Below are positions 9,027 through 15,835 of a DNA stretch of 64,000 nt, piece by piece. Below the pieces are notes generated by a model that saw only the letters and a program-made list of their open reading frames with translations, was not told where the DNA came from and made no database searches. The stretch comes from Oxalobacteraceae bacterium (GTDB lineage Bacteria; Pseudomonadota; Gammaproteobacteria; Burkholderiales; Burkholderiaceae_D): the NCBI GenBank assembly GCA_947374865.1, contig CANCDR010000012.1, positions 1 through 64,000 on the forward strand, given 5' to 3'. Within the stretch, counting starts at the first letter, position 1, and the number at the start of each line of letters is the position of its first letter. A program made the translations under genes and the position numbers.

Positions 9027-9962
9027 CTATTTTCTTGGCGCAGGGGCCGAGGCAGATCCATCACTTTTGCCAGTATCTTCATTCGTCACATTCACGACGT
9101 TGCCTTCGTTATTAAAACTTTCCTCGGCCTGGCGGTTCATGACGATGATGCTGATACGACGATTAATCGGATTTTTCAAATCTTCTTTATCCAGCGGCAG
9201 CGCAGAGGCTAATCCAACCACCCTGACCATGTGCGATTCGTCCATACCACCGATGATGAGTTCCCGGCGGGAGGCATTCGCGCGGTCGGCAGACAGCTCC
9301 CAATTACTGTAACTGCGCTCACCGGTCGAGTAAGGCGTGGCGTCCGTATGGCCAGACAAGCTGATTTTATTCGGCATGTCATTTAATAAGGCACCAATTT
9401 CACGCAAGATGTCACGGGTATAGGGTTGGATTTGTGCGCTGGCGCTACCGAACATCGGACGGTTTTTTTCATCGACGACCTGAATCCGCAGACCTTCGGT
9501 GGTGATGTCGATTAATAACTGTTTGCGATATTGTTTCAGTGATTCTTTTGACTCGATCGCCTCCTCGAGCTTGCTTTTGAGCGTTTTCAAACGCTCAGCA
9601 TCCTGGACGATCAGTTCTTCTTTGGCGGCTTTCAAGCTGAGGGTCTTCTTCTCTGCTGCTTCGGATTTATTAACCTTGCCGTCTGCCTTACTCAGATCCG
9701 TGCCACCACCCTTGATGACGCTGTCCGAATCTCCCGAGCCTTCACCACCGGCCATGGCAATGCGCAGCGGATTTTTAAAGTATTCGGCGATACCATTTAA
9801 ATCACCCTTACTGGTAGAGCCGAGCAACCACATCAACAAAAAGAACGCCATCATGGCCGTCACGAAGTCGGCGTAAGCAATCTTCCAGGCGCCGCCATGC
9901 GCGCCACCGCCGGACTTTTTGATGCGCTTTACAATAATCGGCCGTAGCCCTTCGTCTGCCAT
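9027..9962 (-). CDS. motB: Flagellar motor stator protein MotB
   Basis: Anchors the proton-driven stator to peptidoglycan. The 311-residue protein has a basic N-terminus, then one transmembrane segment (about 28-50) containing the proton-binding Asp32 in AYADFVTAMMAFFLLMWLL. A plug/linker rich in Gly, Ser and Lys follows. The C-terminal OmpA-like peptidoglycan-binding domain has the LSGHTDATPY motif and NRRISI near its end. It is encoded 106 bases downstream of motA, so the pair is probably cotranscribed. A short low-complexity tail follows the OmpA domain. Confidence 0.96.
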   Translation of the reverse strand: MADEGLRPIIVKRIKKSGGGAHGGAWKIAYADFVTAMMAFFLLMWLLGSTSKGDLNGIAEYFKNPLRIAMAGGEGSGDSDSVIKGGGTDLSKADGKVNKSEAAEKKTLSLKAAKEELIVQDAERLKTLKSKLEEAIESKESLKQYRKQLLIDITTEGLRIQVVDEKNRPMFGSASAQIQPYTRDILREIGALLNDMPNKISLSGHTDATPYSTGERSYSNWELSADRANASRRELIIGGMDESHMVRVVGLASALPLDKEDLKNPINRRISIIVMNRQAEESFNNEGNVVNVTNEDTGKSDGSASAPAPRK

Positions 9963-10068
9963 ACGGGTATTCGCACTCTTAAATCTGCATCGGGTTAATC
10001 AAATAAGTACGCAATAACTCCATCCAGTGAGTCTGCACGCTCCCTGTTATCGGGAACGCGCGTCTGCT

Positions 10069-10929
10069 CTACTTGGATTTAGCTTCTTTAATATATTCTT
10101 CGAGTTCGGAAAATGTCGGCCGCTCTGTCGAAAATAAGACCTTACGACCAAACTCCACCGCCAGCGCAGGGGCGTAGCCATTCAAACTGGCCAGCAAGGT
10201 GACCTTGATCGTCTGAAAAATCTTCGACGATTCATGTAATTTATGTTCCAGCAAAGAAGATAAGGGACCGACGAATCCATAGGCGAGCAAAATACCCAAA
10301 AAGGTACCGACCAGCGCGGCGGCAATCAGCTTACCCAGTTCGGCCGGAGGAATACCGACCGAATTCATGGTGTGCACCACACCCATGACCGCTGCCACAA
10401 TACCGAAGGCCGGCATACCATCACCGAGTTTGGCAATGACGTGCACCGGGGTATGTCCTTCTGCATGATGGGTATCAATTTCATTGTCCATCAGGTTTTC
10501 GATCTGGAAGGCGTCCATGTTTCCTGACACCATCAAGCGCAAATAATCGCAAATAAATTCAACCGCATGGTGATCAGCAAGCACCAGGGGGTACTTGGTA
10601 AAGATCGTGCTTTTGTCAGTTTCCTCGATGTCAGCTTCGATCGACATCAGACCTTCTTTACGCACTTTGGTCAAAATATCAAACAGCAAGGCCAGCAACT
10701 CCATATAGAGCGCCTTGCTGTATTTTGAGCCCTGAAGCAAGGTCGGCAGCGATTTCAGTGTCGCCCGAATCGCCTTGCCATCATTGCCAACTAGAAAAGC
10801 ACCGGCCGCTGCGCCACCGATCATCAGCAATTCTACCGGCTGCCAGAGCGCTGCCAAATGGCCGCCATCCAGCGCAAACCCGCCAAAAACGGATCCCAAA
10901 ACGACGACATATCCTAAGATGACTAACAA
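10069..10929 (-). CDS. motA: Flagellar motor stator protein MotA
   Basis: Four-helix inner-membrane stator subunit forming the proton channel with MotB. The 286-residue length is typical. Transmembrane segments are visible near 3-22, 33-52, 170-190 and 200-222, with the large cytoplasmic loop between the second and third. The loop carries charged residues that contact the rotor. The conserved PAFGIVAAVMGVVHTM segment and the Pro/Gly-rich stretch GIPPAELGKLIAAALVGTFLG are present. It is the first gene after a 191-base gap that contains a sigma-28-like promoter and a 16-bp palindrome. Confidence 0.96.
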   Translation of the reverse strand: MLVILGYVVVLGSVFGGFALDGGHLAALWQPVELLMIGGAAAGAFLVGNDGKAIRATLKSLPTLLQGSKYSKALYMELLALLFDILTKVRKEGLMSIEADIEETDKSTIFTKYPLVLADHHAVEFICDYLRLMVSGNMDAFQIENLMDNEIDTHHAEGHTPVHVIAKLGDGMPAFGIVAAVMGVVHTMNSVGIPPAELGKLIAAALVGTFLGILLAYGFVGPLSSLLEHKLHESSKIFQTIKVTLLASLNGYAPALAVEFGRKVLFSTERPTFSELEEYIKEAKSK

Positions 10930-10979
10930 AAGATTGTCTCCCCAATCAATTTGGCTGAAAAAGTTCGATCAATCCGCTA

Positions 10980-10995
10980 CTGAATCACGATTCAG
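10980..10995. promoter_or_regulatory. Perfect 16-bp palindrome upstream of motA
   Basis: The sequence CTGAATCACGATTCAG is two 7-base arms around an AC centre, and flanking GCT/AGC extends it with one mismatch. It lies about 50 bases upstream of the motA start and overlaps the -10 side of the candidate sigma-28 promoter. It could be an operator for a dimeric regulator or an RNA hairpin at the 5' end of the motA message. No known consensus was recognised. Confidence 0.3.
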
Positions 10996-11018
10996 CAGCC
11001 CGACCAATCCAAACTTAA
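10992..11018 (-). promoter_or_regulatory. Sigma-28-like promoter for motAB (imperfect)
   Basis: Read on the minus strand, TTAAGTTT is followed after 11 bases by GCTGCTGA. Against the FliA consensus TAAAGTTT-N11-GCCGATAA this matches 7 of 8 and 5 of 8 positions with the correct spacing. The predicted transcript would begin near 10985 and run into motA. Stator genes are FliA-dependent in many flagellated proteobacteria, which makes the call reasonable, but the -10 half is weak. Confidence 0.35.
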
Positions 11019-11120
11019 ATAATATGCAATGTGTATTTTTAGGCAAAGAAATGCATTGCACAAGGCAGTTTTACTTAAAAATATATCCCTTCGGCAATGT
11101 AACACACGCAGGTGTGAACT

Positions 11121-11891
11121 TCATAGCTGCCAGCCGTAAATCATCACATTTCGGGGATCGTTGACGACAATATCGGGGATAGCATCAGGGATAGCAAATT
11201 CATAACTAAGTAGCAAACTACCAGGCCGCATTTCACGCTTTGCCTTGATCCATAAGTCTGGCATAGCCACGGGGGATAAAAAGGCAAAAACAACATCAAA
11301 CTGGCCAAAATCGCGCTTTGCATAATCCCCGAACAAGAACTGACCACGCTGACCGCGCAAGCTGCTGATAAGCCAGGGAATCGGTGCTATTTCGATACCA
11401 AAAAATCGGCTTTCCATTCGGCGCGCCGCCAGATGCAAGACCAAACCACCAAACCCGCAGCCAATATCAATAAACTGGATGGGCTTATCTGGTGGCAGCA
11501 GGCCGGCAACCAACTCCCAGGTAGCGCGAGTCGATGGAAAATACGGTACCTGCGTACGAAACGTACTCCAGTAGAGGCCCAGAAATAAAAGGAAGAGGAG
11601 GAAAAAGAAGATAGGCGGCAAAGCCAGCGCCAGTGTGCCGATCAGAGCAAAAGGGAATAGAAACTGAATCGCCAGCCACCAAATAGCAAGACCGCACCAG
11701 TAGCTAAGCAATACTACCAAGGTGGCCTGTAACAACAGTACGCCGATGAGCGAAATACCCATATCGGCAGTGCGCCCCAGCAGGAGCAAGATTGCGACGT
11801 TGAGAATTAGGGCCGAACCCTGCAAAAGCAAGGCGCGGATTGCCGGTGGCTTGATGAGTGCAACAATCCAGGAAAAACGTTTAATGAGCAT
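11121..11891 (-). CDS. Membrane-anchored class I SAM-dependent methyltransferase
   Basis: The N-terminal third is strongly hydrophobic, with about three or four transmembrane segments. The C-terminal part is a class I methyltransferase domain with the SAM motif FIDIGCGFGGLVLHLA, an acidic FFGIEIAP strand and the GQFDVVFAFLSP strand. The chosen ATG (11891) has a GGAG too close to be ideal; a TTG at 11912 would add seven residues. The gene follows flhC by 46 bases (25 from the TTG) and precedes motA, so it sits inside the flagellar regulon. The substrate is unknown; a membrane lipid, quinone or flagellar component are all possible. Confidence 0.75.
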   Translation of the reverse strand: MLIKRFSWIVALIKPPAIRALLLQGSALILNVAILLLLGRTADMGISLIGVLLLQATLVVLLSYWCGLAIWWLAIQFLFPFALIGTLALALPPIFFFLLFLLFLGLYWSTFRTQVPYFPSTRATWELVAGLLPPDKPIQFIDIGCGFGGLVLHLAARRMESRFFGIEIAPIPWLISSLRGQRGQFLFGDYAKRDFGQFDVVFAFLSPVAMPDLWIKAKREMRPGSLLLSYEFAIPDAIPDIVVNDPRNVMIYGWQL

Positions 11892-11937
11892 GCTCCATCG
11901 TGCATTTAACAATGCAATTTAACTACCGCATGAAGCA

Positions 11938-12480
11938 TCACGCCATTGCAGCTTCTTCTTTTGCTTTCCTGGTTTTACCGGCGCGCGATGGCATGTGGCA
12001 CAAACCACAGGTATAGCGCTCATGCAAGTCCAGACAATGCACCACGAAATGGCCACCGCATTCACAGCAAGGCTTGGTGGACAACATTTTGCTGTCAAAG
12101 AATCGCACCAGCGTCCAGGCGCGCGTGAGGGACAGCACCGGCTCGTCGATGGCGACGCATTCGATTTGCTCTAAATAGAGACGGTAGGATTTCATGATCG
12201 CCTCGATCCCTGTCACGCCAGCATGGGCAATGAGGTATCGGTGGATACCAATAAAAAGCGAAGAGTGAATATTCGGCTGCCAGGTCGTGAACCAGTCTGT
12301 CGAAAATGGCAACATGCCTTTTGGTGGCGAGACGCCCTTAAGTTCTTTGTATAACTTCAGTAGCCGCTCACGCGACAGGCAGGTCTCGGATTCCAGCAAT
12401 TGCAAACGCGCGCCAAGATGGATCAGGTCAATTGCCAGTTGAATATCTTTAGCTTCGTGCAATACGCTTTTCTTCGCCAT
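11938..12480 (-). CDS. flhC: Flagellar master regulator subunit FlhC
   Basis: DNA-binding partner of FlhD in the class I activator of flagellar genes. The 180-residue protein carries the zinc site of the family near the C-terminus: Cys residues in KPCCECGGHF and YTCGLCHMP. The conserved AWTLVRFFDS stretch precedes it. A GAGG Shine-Dalgarno lies five bases before the ATG. It is 50 bases downstream of flhD and ends in a short Lys/Ala-rich tail. Together FlhD4C2 would be expected to switch on the flagellar and chemotaxis operons around it. Confidence 0.96.
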   Translation of the reverse strand: MAKKSVLHEAKDIQLAIDLIHLGARLQLLESETCLSRERLLKLYKELKGVSPPKGMLPFSTDWFTTWQPNIHSSLFIGIHRYLIAHAGVTGIEAIMKSYRLYLEQIECVAIDEPVLSLTRAWTLVRFFDSKMLSTKPCCECGGHFVVHCLDLHERYTCGLCHMPSRAGKTRKAKEEAAMA

Positions 12481-12530
12481 GTTCGCCTCTGAGTGATGAT
12501 TGAATGAAGAACTTTGCCAAAAATGAGTAA

Positions 12531-12848
12531 TCAGGCAATTTCTTCAATTGGCTGACCGGCCATCAAGATCGCCGCATGCGAGTGCGCCAGTGAGCGGTCT
12601 TTGGTGTAATTGGTCAGCATGCCGAGGATGGCATGATCATCAAAGCGGAATCGGGCCAGCATCATATTGGTCCCTGCCAGCTTGAGAATTTGCGAATTAC
12701 TCATGGATTCGATCAGATCCGCAATTTCGCTCGACACGCCGAGACGGAAGATGGCGGTAACCTTATCGGCACGAATCATTTGCTGGGCAAGCATCAAATA
12801 ACCCAGATTAGCATCGCGAATTTCAGCAACCATATCGTTCGTATTCAT
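12531..12848 (-). CDS. flhD: Flagellar master regulator subunit FlhD
   Basis: Partner of FlhC in class I control of flagellar synthesis. The ATG at 12848 is preferred because a GGGAG Shine-Dalgarno precedes it by about five bases, whereas the longer reading from 12860 places its ATG inside that site. The resulting 105-residue protein is the usual size. Family features are visible: LGYLMLAQQMIRADKVTAIFRLGVS, then LIESMSNSQILKLAGTNMMLARFRFDD. The upstream leader is almost 600 bases long and contains a dyad and a perfect FliA promoter, suggesting complex regulation. Confidence 0.95.
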   Translation of the reverse strand: MNTNDMVAEIRDANLGYLMLAQQMIRADKVTAIFRLGVSSEIADLIESMSNSQILKLAGTNMMLARFRFDDHAILGMLTNYTKDRSLAHSHAAILMAGQPIEEIA

Positions 12849-12951
12849 GTTCACTCCCATTCAATTTATCTTGTCGGAACGTTCATTCGCATCCGATGAG
12901 AAGCATTCTGTCTGGGGGATGGTATTGTGGAAACTGCAGAGTGGCTGTATT

Positions 12952-12974
12952 TGTTGTCTGTCTAAATGACAACA
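12952..12974. promoter_or_regulatory. Inverted repeat (possible operator) upstream of flhD
   Basis: TGTTGTC-N9-GACAACA, two exact 7-base arms, centred about 115 bases upstream of the flhD start. The size and dyad symmetry fit the site of a dimeric transcription factor, and flhDC promoters are typically multi-input. Alternatively it forms a hairpin in the flhD leader RNA. The cognate protein is not known from the sequence. Confidence 0.35.
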
Positions 12975-13200
12975 TTCTTGTAAGACATAAGCCTACAGGA
13001 TGAAAAAAGGGGATTGCGATAACAGCGAGAAAATAATAGGTAAACCTTAAGAACAAAGGCTTGAGCGGAAAGGCAGAATTTTTTATAAATGCAAAAAATA
13101 AAAATTCATGCTAAAAAAATAAAATTTTAACCAAAGGGCAAAAGCTTAAAAAGACGCAAAAAAATTGCAATCCAATGTGCTTAAACTGTCTCTTTTTAAG

Positions 13201-13227
13201 TTATCGGCGCGACTTGAGCAAACTTTA
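13201..13227 (-). promoter_or_regulatory. Consensus sigma-28 (FliA) promoter facing flhDC
   Basis: On the minus strand, TAAAGTTT (13227 to 13220), exactly 11 bases, then GCCGATAA (13208 to 13201). This is identical at all 16 specified positions to the enteric FliA consensus and has ideal spacing. Initiation is expected near 13194, running toward flhD, whose start codon is about 345 bases away. No convincing ORF lies between. It would therefore drive either flhDC with a long leader or an uncharacterised flagellar-class RNA. Confidence 0.7.
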
Positions 13228-13286
13228 GGGTAAATCGAAAATATTTTTTTATTTGCTCTTATGCCATCAATGAGGGAGGATAGATC

Positions 13287-13316
13287 ATGCAATTACAAAG
13301 TATTAATTGTAGCTAA
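13287..13316 (+). CDS. Possible nine-residue leader peptide
   Basis: ATG at 13287 opens a reading frame for MQLQSINCS followed by TAA. A very strong Shine-Dalgarno, GGGAGGA at 13274-13280, sits six bases before the ATG. A small stem-loop (13322-13343) and a long one (13350-13398) follow within 85 bases, an arrangement like a leader peptide with attenuator or a small RNA with a mini-ORF. No downstream plus-strand gene exists; the next gene converges from the other strand. No promoter was identified, so this may be a chance match. Confidence 0.3.
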   Translation: MQLQSINCS

Positions 13317-13349
13317 CTTGCCTGATGTATAAGCTTCCATCAGATGGGG

Positions 13350-13398
13350 AATCGCCTGCCAATTACCGCTTTAATGCAAGCGGCATGGCAAGGCGATT
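13350..13398 (+). terminator. Strong hairpin, possible terminator between convergent units
   Basis: Arms AATCGCC/GGCGATT, TGCCA/TGGCA and CCGC/GCGG stack with small interruptions around a 10-base loop. The plus-strand tail reads ATTATTTTG, a moderately T-rich run. It could end a plus-strand transcript carrying the nine-codon ORF. On the minus strand it would follow the aminopeptidase gene by about 50 bases, but that side lacks a T tract. Confidence 0.45.
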
Positions 13399-13446
13399 AT
13401 TTTGACAAAGCGAACGTGACTTCCACCCGCTCGTGATACCGGCCGC

Positions 13447-14883
13447 TTACTTCGCAGCGTAAAACGCTTTCATGAAGCGGTAGAAATTCCAGACATCCAC
13501 TTTGCTCGCCATCTCAAATGTCGAATGCATGCTGATCAGCGGTACACCTAGATCAATCACTTCCATATCCTGCTGCGACATGAAGCCGCCAATGGTGCCA
13601 CCGCCGCCGACATCGACCTTTGGCGTCTGTGTTTGCCATGGAATGGATGCCTGATCGAGGATGCCGCGAATGCGGGCGGTGAACTCGGAGTTAGCATCAA
13701 ATCCGCGTCCGTAACGTTTGATGGTCACGCCAAAGCCAATCTTAGCCGAATTTGAGACTTCGCTCGCTTCCGGGAAGAGAGGATTGAGGCCATCGTTAGC
13801 ATCAGCGCTGATGACCTGTGCCCGTCGCAAAGCTTGCCGCAAATCGAGATCGCTGTACTGACTGCCCCGCTGTGCACCGATCAAGCGGGCATAGGCCGAA
13901 TTGAGTAATTGCGAAGATGCACCGGTATTATTGACGGAACCGACTTCTTCATGATTCGACAAGAAAGCCAAGGCGGTAACCGCTGGCGTCCCCTCAATGC
14001 CCAAGATCGCCCGCACTGCGCAATACGTGCTTAAGCGATCATCCTGACCATAAGCGCCGACCAGACCACGGTCAATACCGACGTCACGCGGCATCGTCGC
14101 TGGCACCAACTGCAAGTCAGCGCTGACAAAATCCTCTTCCTGAATGCGGTATTTTTCTTTGAGTGCACGCAAAACTTCAGCGACGACGGTCGCTTTTTCA
14201 GACGGAATACTGCCGACCACAGGATCTAACTCTTCACCTTTGAATACTTCTGTGTAGGTGCGGTTGCGCAGGTCTTTGTCTGAATGTGGTGCATTATCAC
14301 CAATCACGAACACCGGATCCCCTGGTGCCAGCCCGATTGAAACCGGGATCGTTCTGCCATCCGGGGTATCGATGCGCCCCAGAAGTGCCAGAGGCACATT
14401 GGCCCATTGGTATTTTTTGATGCCACCATAATACATGGTCTTAAATAGTGCCAAGCCGCTCTGTCCGGCAGCGAACACTGGGCGCGGCTTAAGGTCAATA
14501 TGCGGGCTGTCGTGATGGGTGCCGACCAGACGCGAACCCTCGGTAATGGCTTGCTGGCCGATGACAGCCAGGATCAAGGCCCTGTCACGAGCCGGCAAGA
14601 TCAGTCTTGCGCCGGGTTTGACCTGCTCTGGCTTGGTAAATTCGACGAAGCCGGCGGCTTTTGCCATCCGCACTACATCCGTCGTCGATGTTTGCGCAGT
14701 ACGCGCGACGGCAAGGTAATCCTTGTACTGGTCGGAAAATTGGAAAACCTGCTCACGCTGGGAGCCCTCAAGGGACAGCCAGGAGGATTTTTTGCCAGAC
14801 CAGCCGCTGGCTTCCTGCGCCCACAAATTCATGCTGCCCAGCACACAGCACACCATTACCGCCAATCGCCGATTCATCCGCAT
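13447..14883 (-). CDS. Exported M18-family aminopeptidase
   Basis: Metallo-aminopeptidase of the M18 (aspartyl/aminopeptidase I) type. Metal-binding and catalytic motifs are visible in order: GTHHDSPHIDLK, AYGQDDRLS, LSNHEEVGS, an Asp-containing SADANDG segment and ISMHSTFEMASK near the end. The ATG at 14883 gives 478 residues beginning with an apparent signal peptide (MRMNRRLAVMVCCVLGSMNLWAQ), unusual for a family that is mostly cytoplasmic. The open frame continues to 14991 only because a 75-bp repeat element reads through, so that extension is rejected. Codon use resembles the neighbourhood. It is a monocistron separated from both neighbours by non-coding DNA. Confidence 0.85.
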   Translation of the reverse strand: MRMNRRLAVMVCCVLGSMNLWAQEASGWSGKKSSWLSLEGSQREQVFQFSDQYKDYLAVARTAQTSTTDVVRMAKAAGFVEFTKPEQVKPGARLILPARDRALILAVIGQQAITEGSRLVGTHHDSPHIDLKPRPVFAAGQSGLALFKTMYYGGIKKYQWANVPLALLGRIDTPDGRTIPVSIGLAPGDPVFVIGDNAPHSDKDLRNRTYTEVFKGEELDPVVGSIPSEKATVVAEVLRALKEKYRIQEEDFVSADLQLVPATMPRDVGIDRGLVGAYGQDDRLSTYCAVRAILGIEGTPAVTALAFLSNHEEVGSVNNTGASSQLLNSAYARLIGAQRGSQYSDLDLRQALRRAQVISADANDGLNPLFPEASEVSNSAKIGFGVTIKRYGRGFDANSEFTARIRGILDQASIPWQTQTPKVDVGGGGTIGGFMSQQDMEVIDLGVPLISMHSTFEMASKVDVWNFYRFMKAFYAAK

Positions 14884-14966
14884 GGGTCGCTCTCTCATTG
14901 AATTCACTGCGGCCAATCCGCGTGTTGCAAATATGCTAGTGGATTCCTTTCGTATTAGCAACAATG

Positions 14967-15041
14967 CTGGGGTCAGGTCTTGACATGACACATTTGAAGA
15001 GTTTTTTATGCGAAACCTGTTATGTCAAGACCTGACCCCAG
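14967..15041. repeat. 75-bp palindromic repeat, copy 1
   Basis: Inverted repeat with 24-base arms beginning CTGGGGTCAGGTCTTGACAT and a 27-base centre. The arms differ at one position in this copy. Two further copies, 18643-18717 and 20526-20600, have the same length, near-identical arms and a conserved centre (ATTTGAAGA...GAAACC). The right flank GGGTA is shared with copy 3. It lies between the aminopeptidase and the SDR gene. Family resemblance is to REPIN/MITE-like extragenic palindromes often mobilised by Y1-type (RAYT) transposases; no such transposase is in the window. Confidence 0.9.
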
Positions 15042-15057
15042 GGGTATGACAGAGCGG

Positions 15058-15825
15058 TTAAAGCATCACCGCGCCGCCGTTTACACACAGGCATTGTCCG
15101 GTTATGTAGGACGCGTCGTCGCTGGCAAGTAGACATACCGCGTTGGCCACGTCTTTTGGCTGGCCGATACGTCCAAGCGGGATACGACTGCTGCGCGAAT
15201 ACAGTTCATCCACGTTAGTCGCTTCGAGCGGCTGATCGGTGTGCGTCACGCCGGGCACGACGGCATTGACGCGGATGCGCGGGGCCCATTCTTGGGCTAA
15301 GGAACGGGTAAGCGCAATCAATCCGCCTTTTGAAGCGGCATAGTGTGCACCACCCTTCGCGGCGCCTTGTATGCCGCGCCCCGATGCAATATTAATAATA
15401 ACGCCAGCGCCCGCCTGCAGCATGCCGGGCGCAAACGCTTGGCTGCACAGGAACGCACCGCCGAGATTGATACTGAGCACGCGCTGCCAAAGTGCATATG
15501 ACATGTCGATCGCATCGGCACGCGGAAAGATGCCGGCATTATTAACTAGTAGCGAACAGATCCCAAGCTGCTCGGCGACACATTCGGCAGCTTTTTTTAC
15601 TTCGTCCTCGCAGGACACGTCGAGCGGCAGATACAGCGCGCCCCGTCCAAGTGCGTTGATCTCGGCGGCGACTTCGCGTCCCGATTCGAGCGGATCGAGA
15701 ATCGCAATGTCATAACCGCGCTGCGCGAGGGCCAGCGCTATGGCGCGCCCGATGCCTTTGCTCGCACCCGTGACGACGGCGACACGAGCGCCGCTGCTGT
15801 TCGTACTCATTTTATCGGCGCTCAT
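15058..15825 (-). CDS. Short-chain dehydrogenase/reductase (SDR)
   Basis: NAD(P)-dependent oxidoreductase of the classical SDR type. Motifs are TGASKGIG for nucleotide binding, NNAGIF, a catalytic Ser in NIASGRG, and YAASKGG with the Tyr/Lys pair, followed by NAVVPG. The ATG at 15825 lies about ten bases after the stop of the hydrolase gene and gives 255 residues; an ATG at 15810 is also possible. It is the last gene of a four-gene operon, and copy 1 of the 75-bp repeat lies 16 bases beyond its end. The substrate cannot be told from sequence. Confidence 0.88.
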   Translation of the reverse strand: MSADKMSTNSSGARVAVVTGASKGIGRAIALALAQRGYDIAILDPLESGREVAAEINALGRGALYLPLDVSCEDEVKKAAECVAEQLGICSLLVNNAGIFPRADAIDMSYALWQRVLSINLGGAFLCSQAFAPGMLQAGAGVIINIASGRGIQGAAKGGAHYAASKGGLIALTRSLAQEWAPRIRVNAVVPGVTHTDQPLEATNVDELYSRSSRIPLGRIGQPKDVANAVCLLASDDASYITGQCLCVNGGAVML

Positions 15826-15835
15826 AGTATGTCGC

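Larger units (their letters stand above)
12849..13446. other. 598-base AT-rich intergenic region upstream of flhDC
   Basis: No protein gene of normal size is present. The flhD-proximal part holds an inverted repeat (12952-12974). The middle is very A/T-rich, with long A and T runs around 13080-13200. A consensus sigma-28 promoter on the minus strand occupies 13201-13227. The distal part, read on the plus strand, has a Shine-Dalgarno with a nine-codon ORF (13287-13316), a small hairpin at 13322-13343 and a strong hairpin at 13350-13398. A sigma-70 promoter for flhD could not be assigned with confidence. Confidence 0.8.

Noticed and set aside
13081-13194. Short minus-strand ORFs in the A/T-rich flhDC leader
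   Set aside because: The longest are about eight codons and lack any Shine-Dalgarno.
14884-14991. N-terminal extension of the aminopeptidase frame
   Set aside because: It is created by read-through of palindromic repeat copy 1; the signal peptide and a Shine-Dalgarno-like site support the start at 14883.
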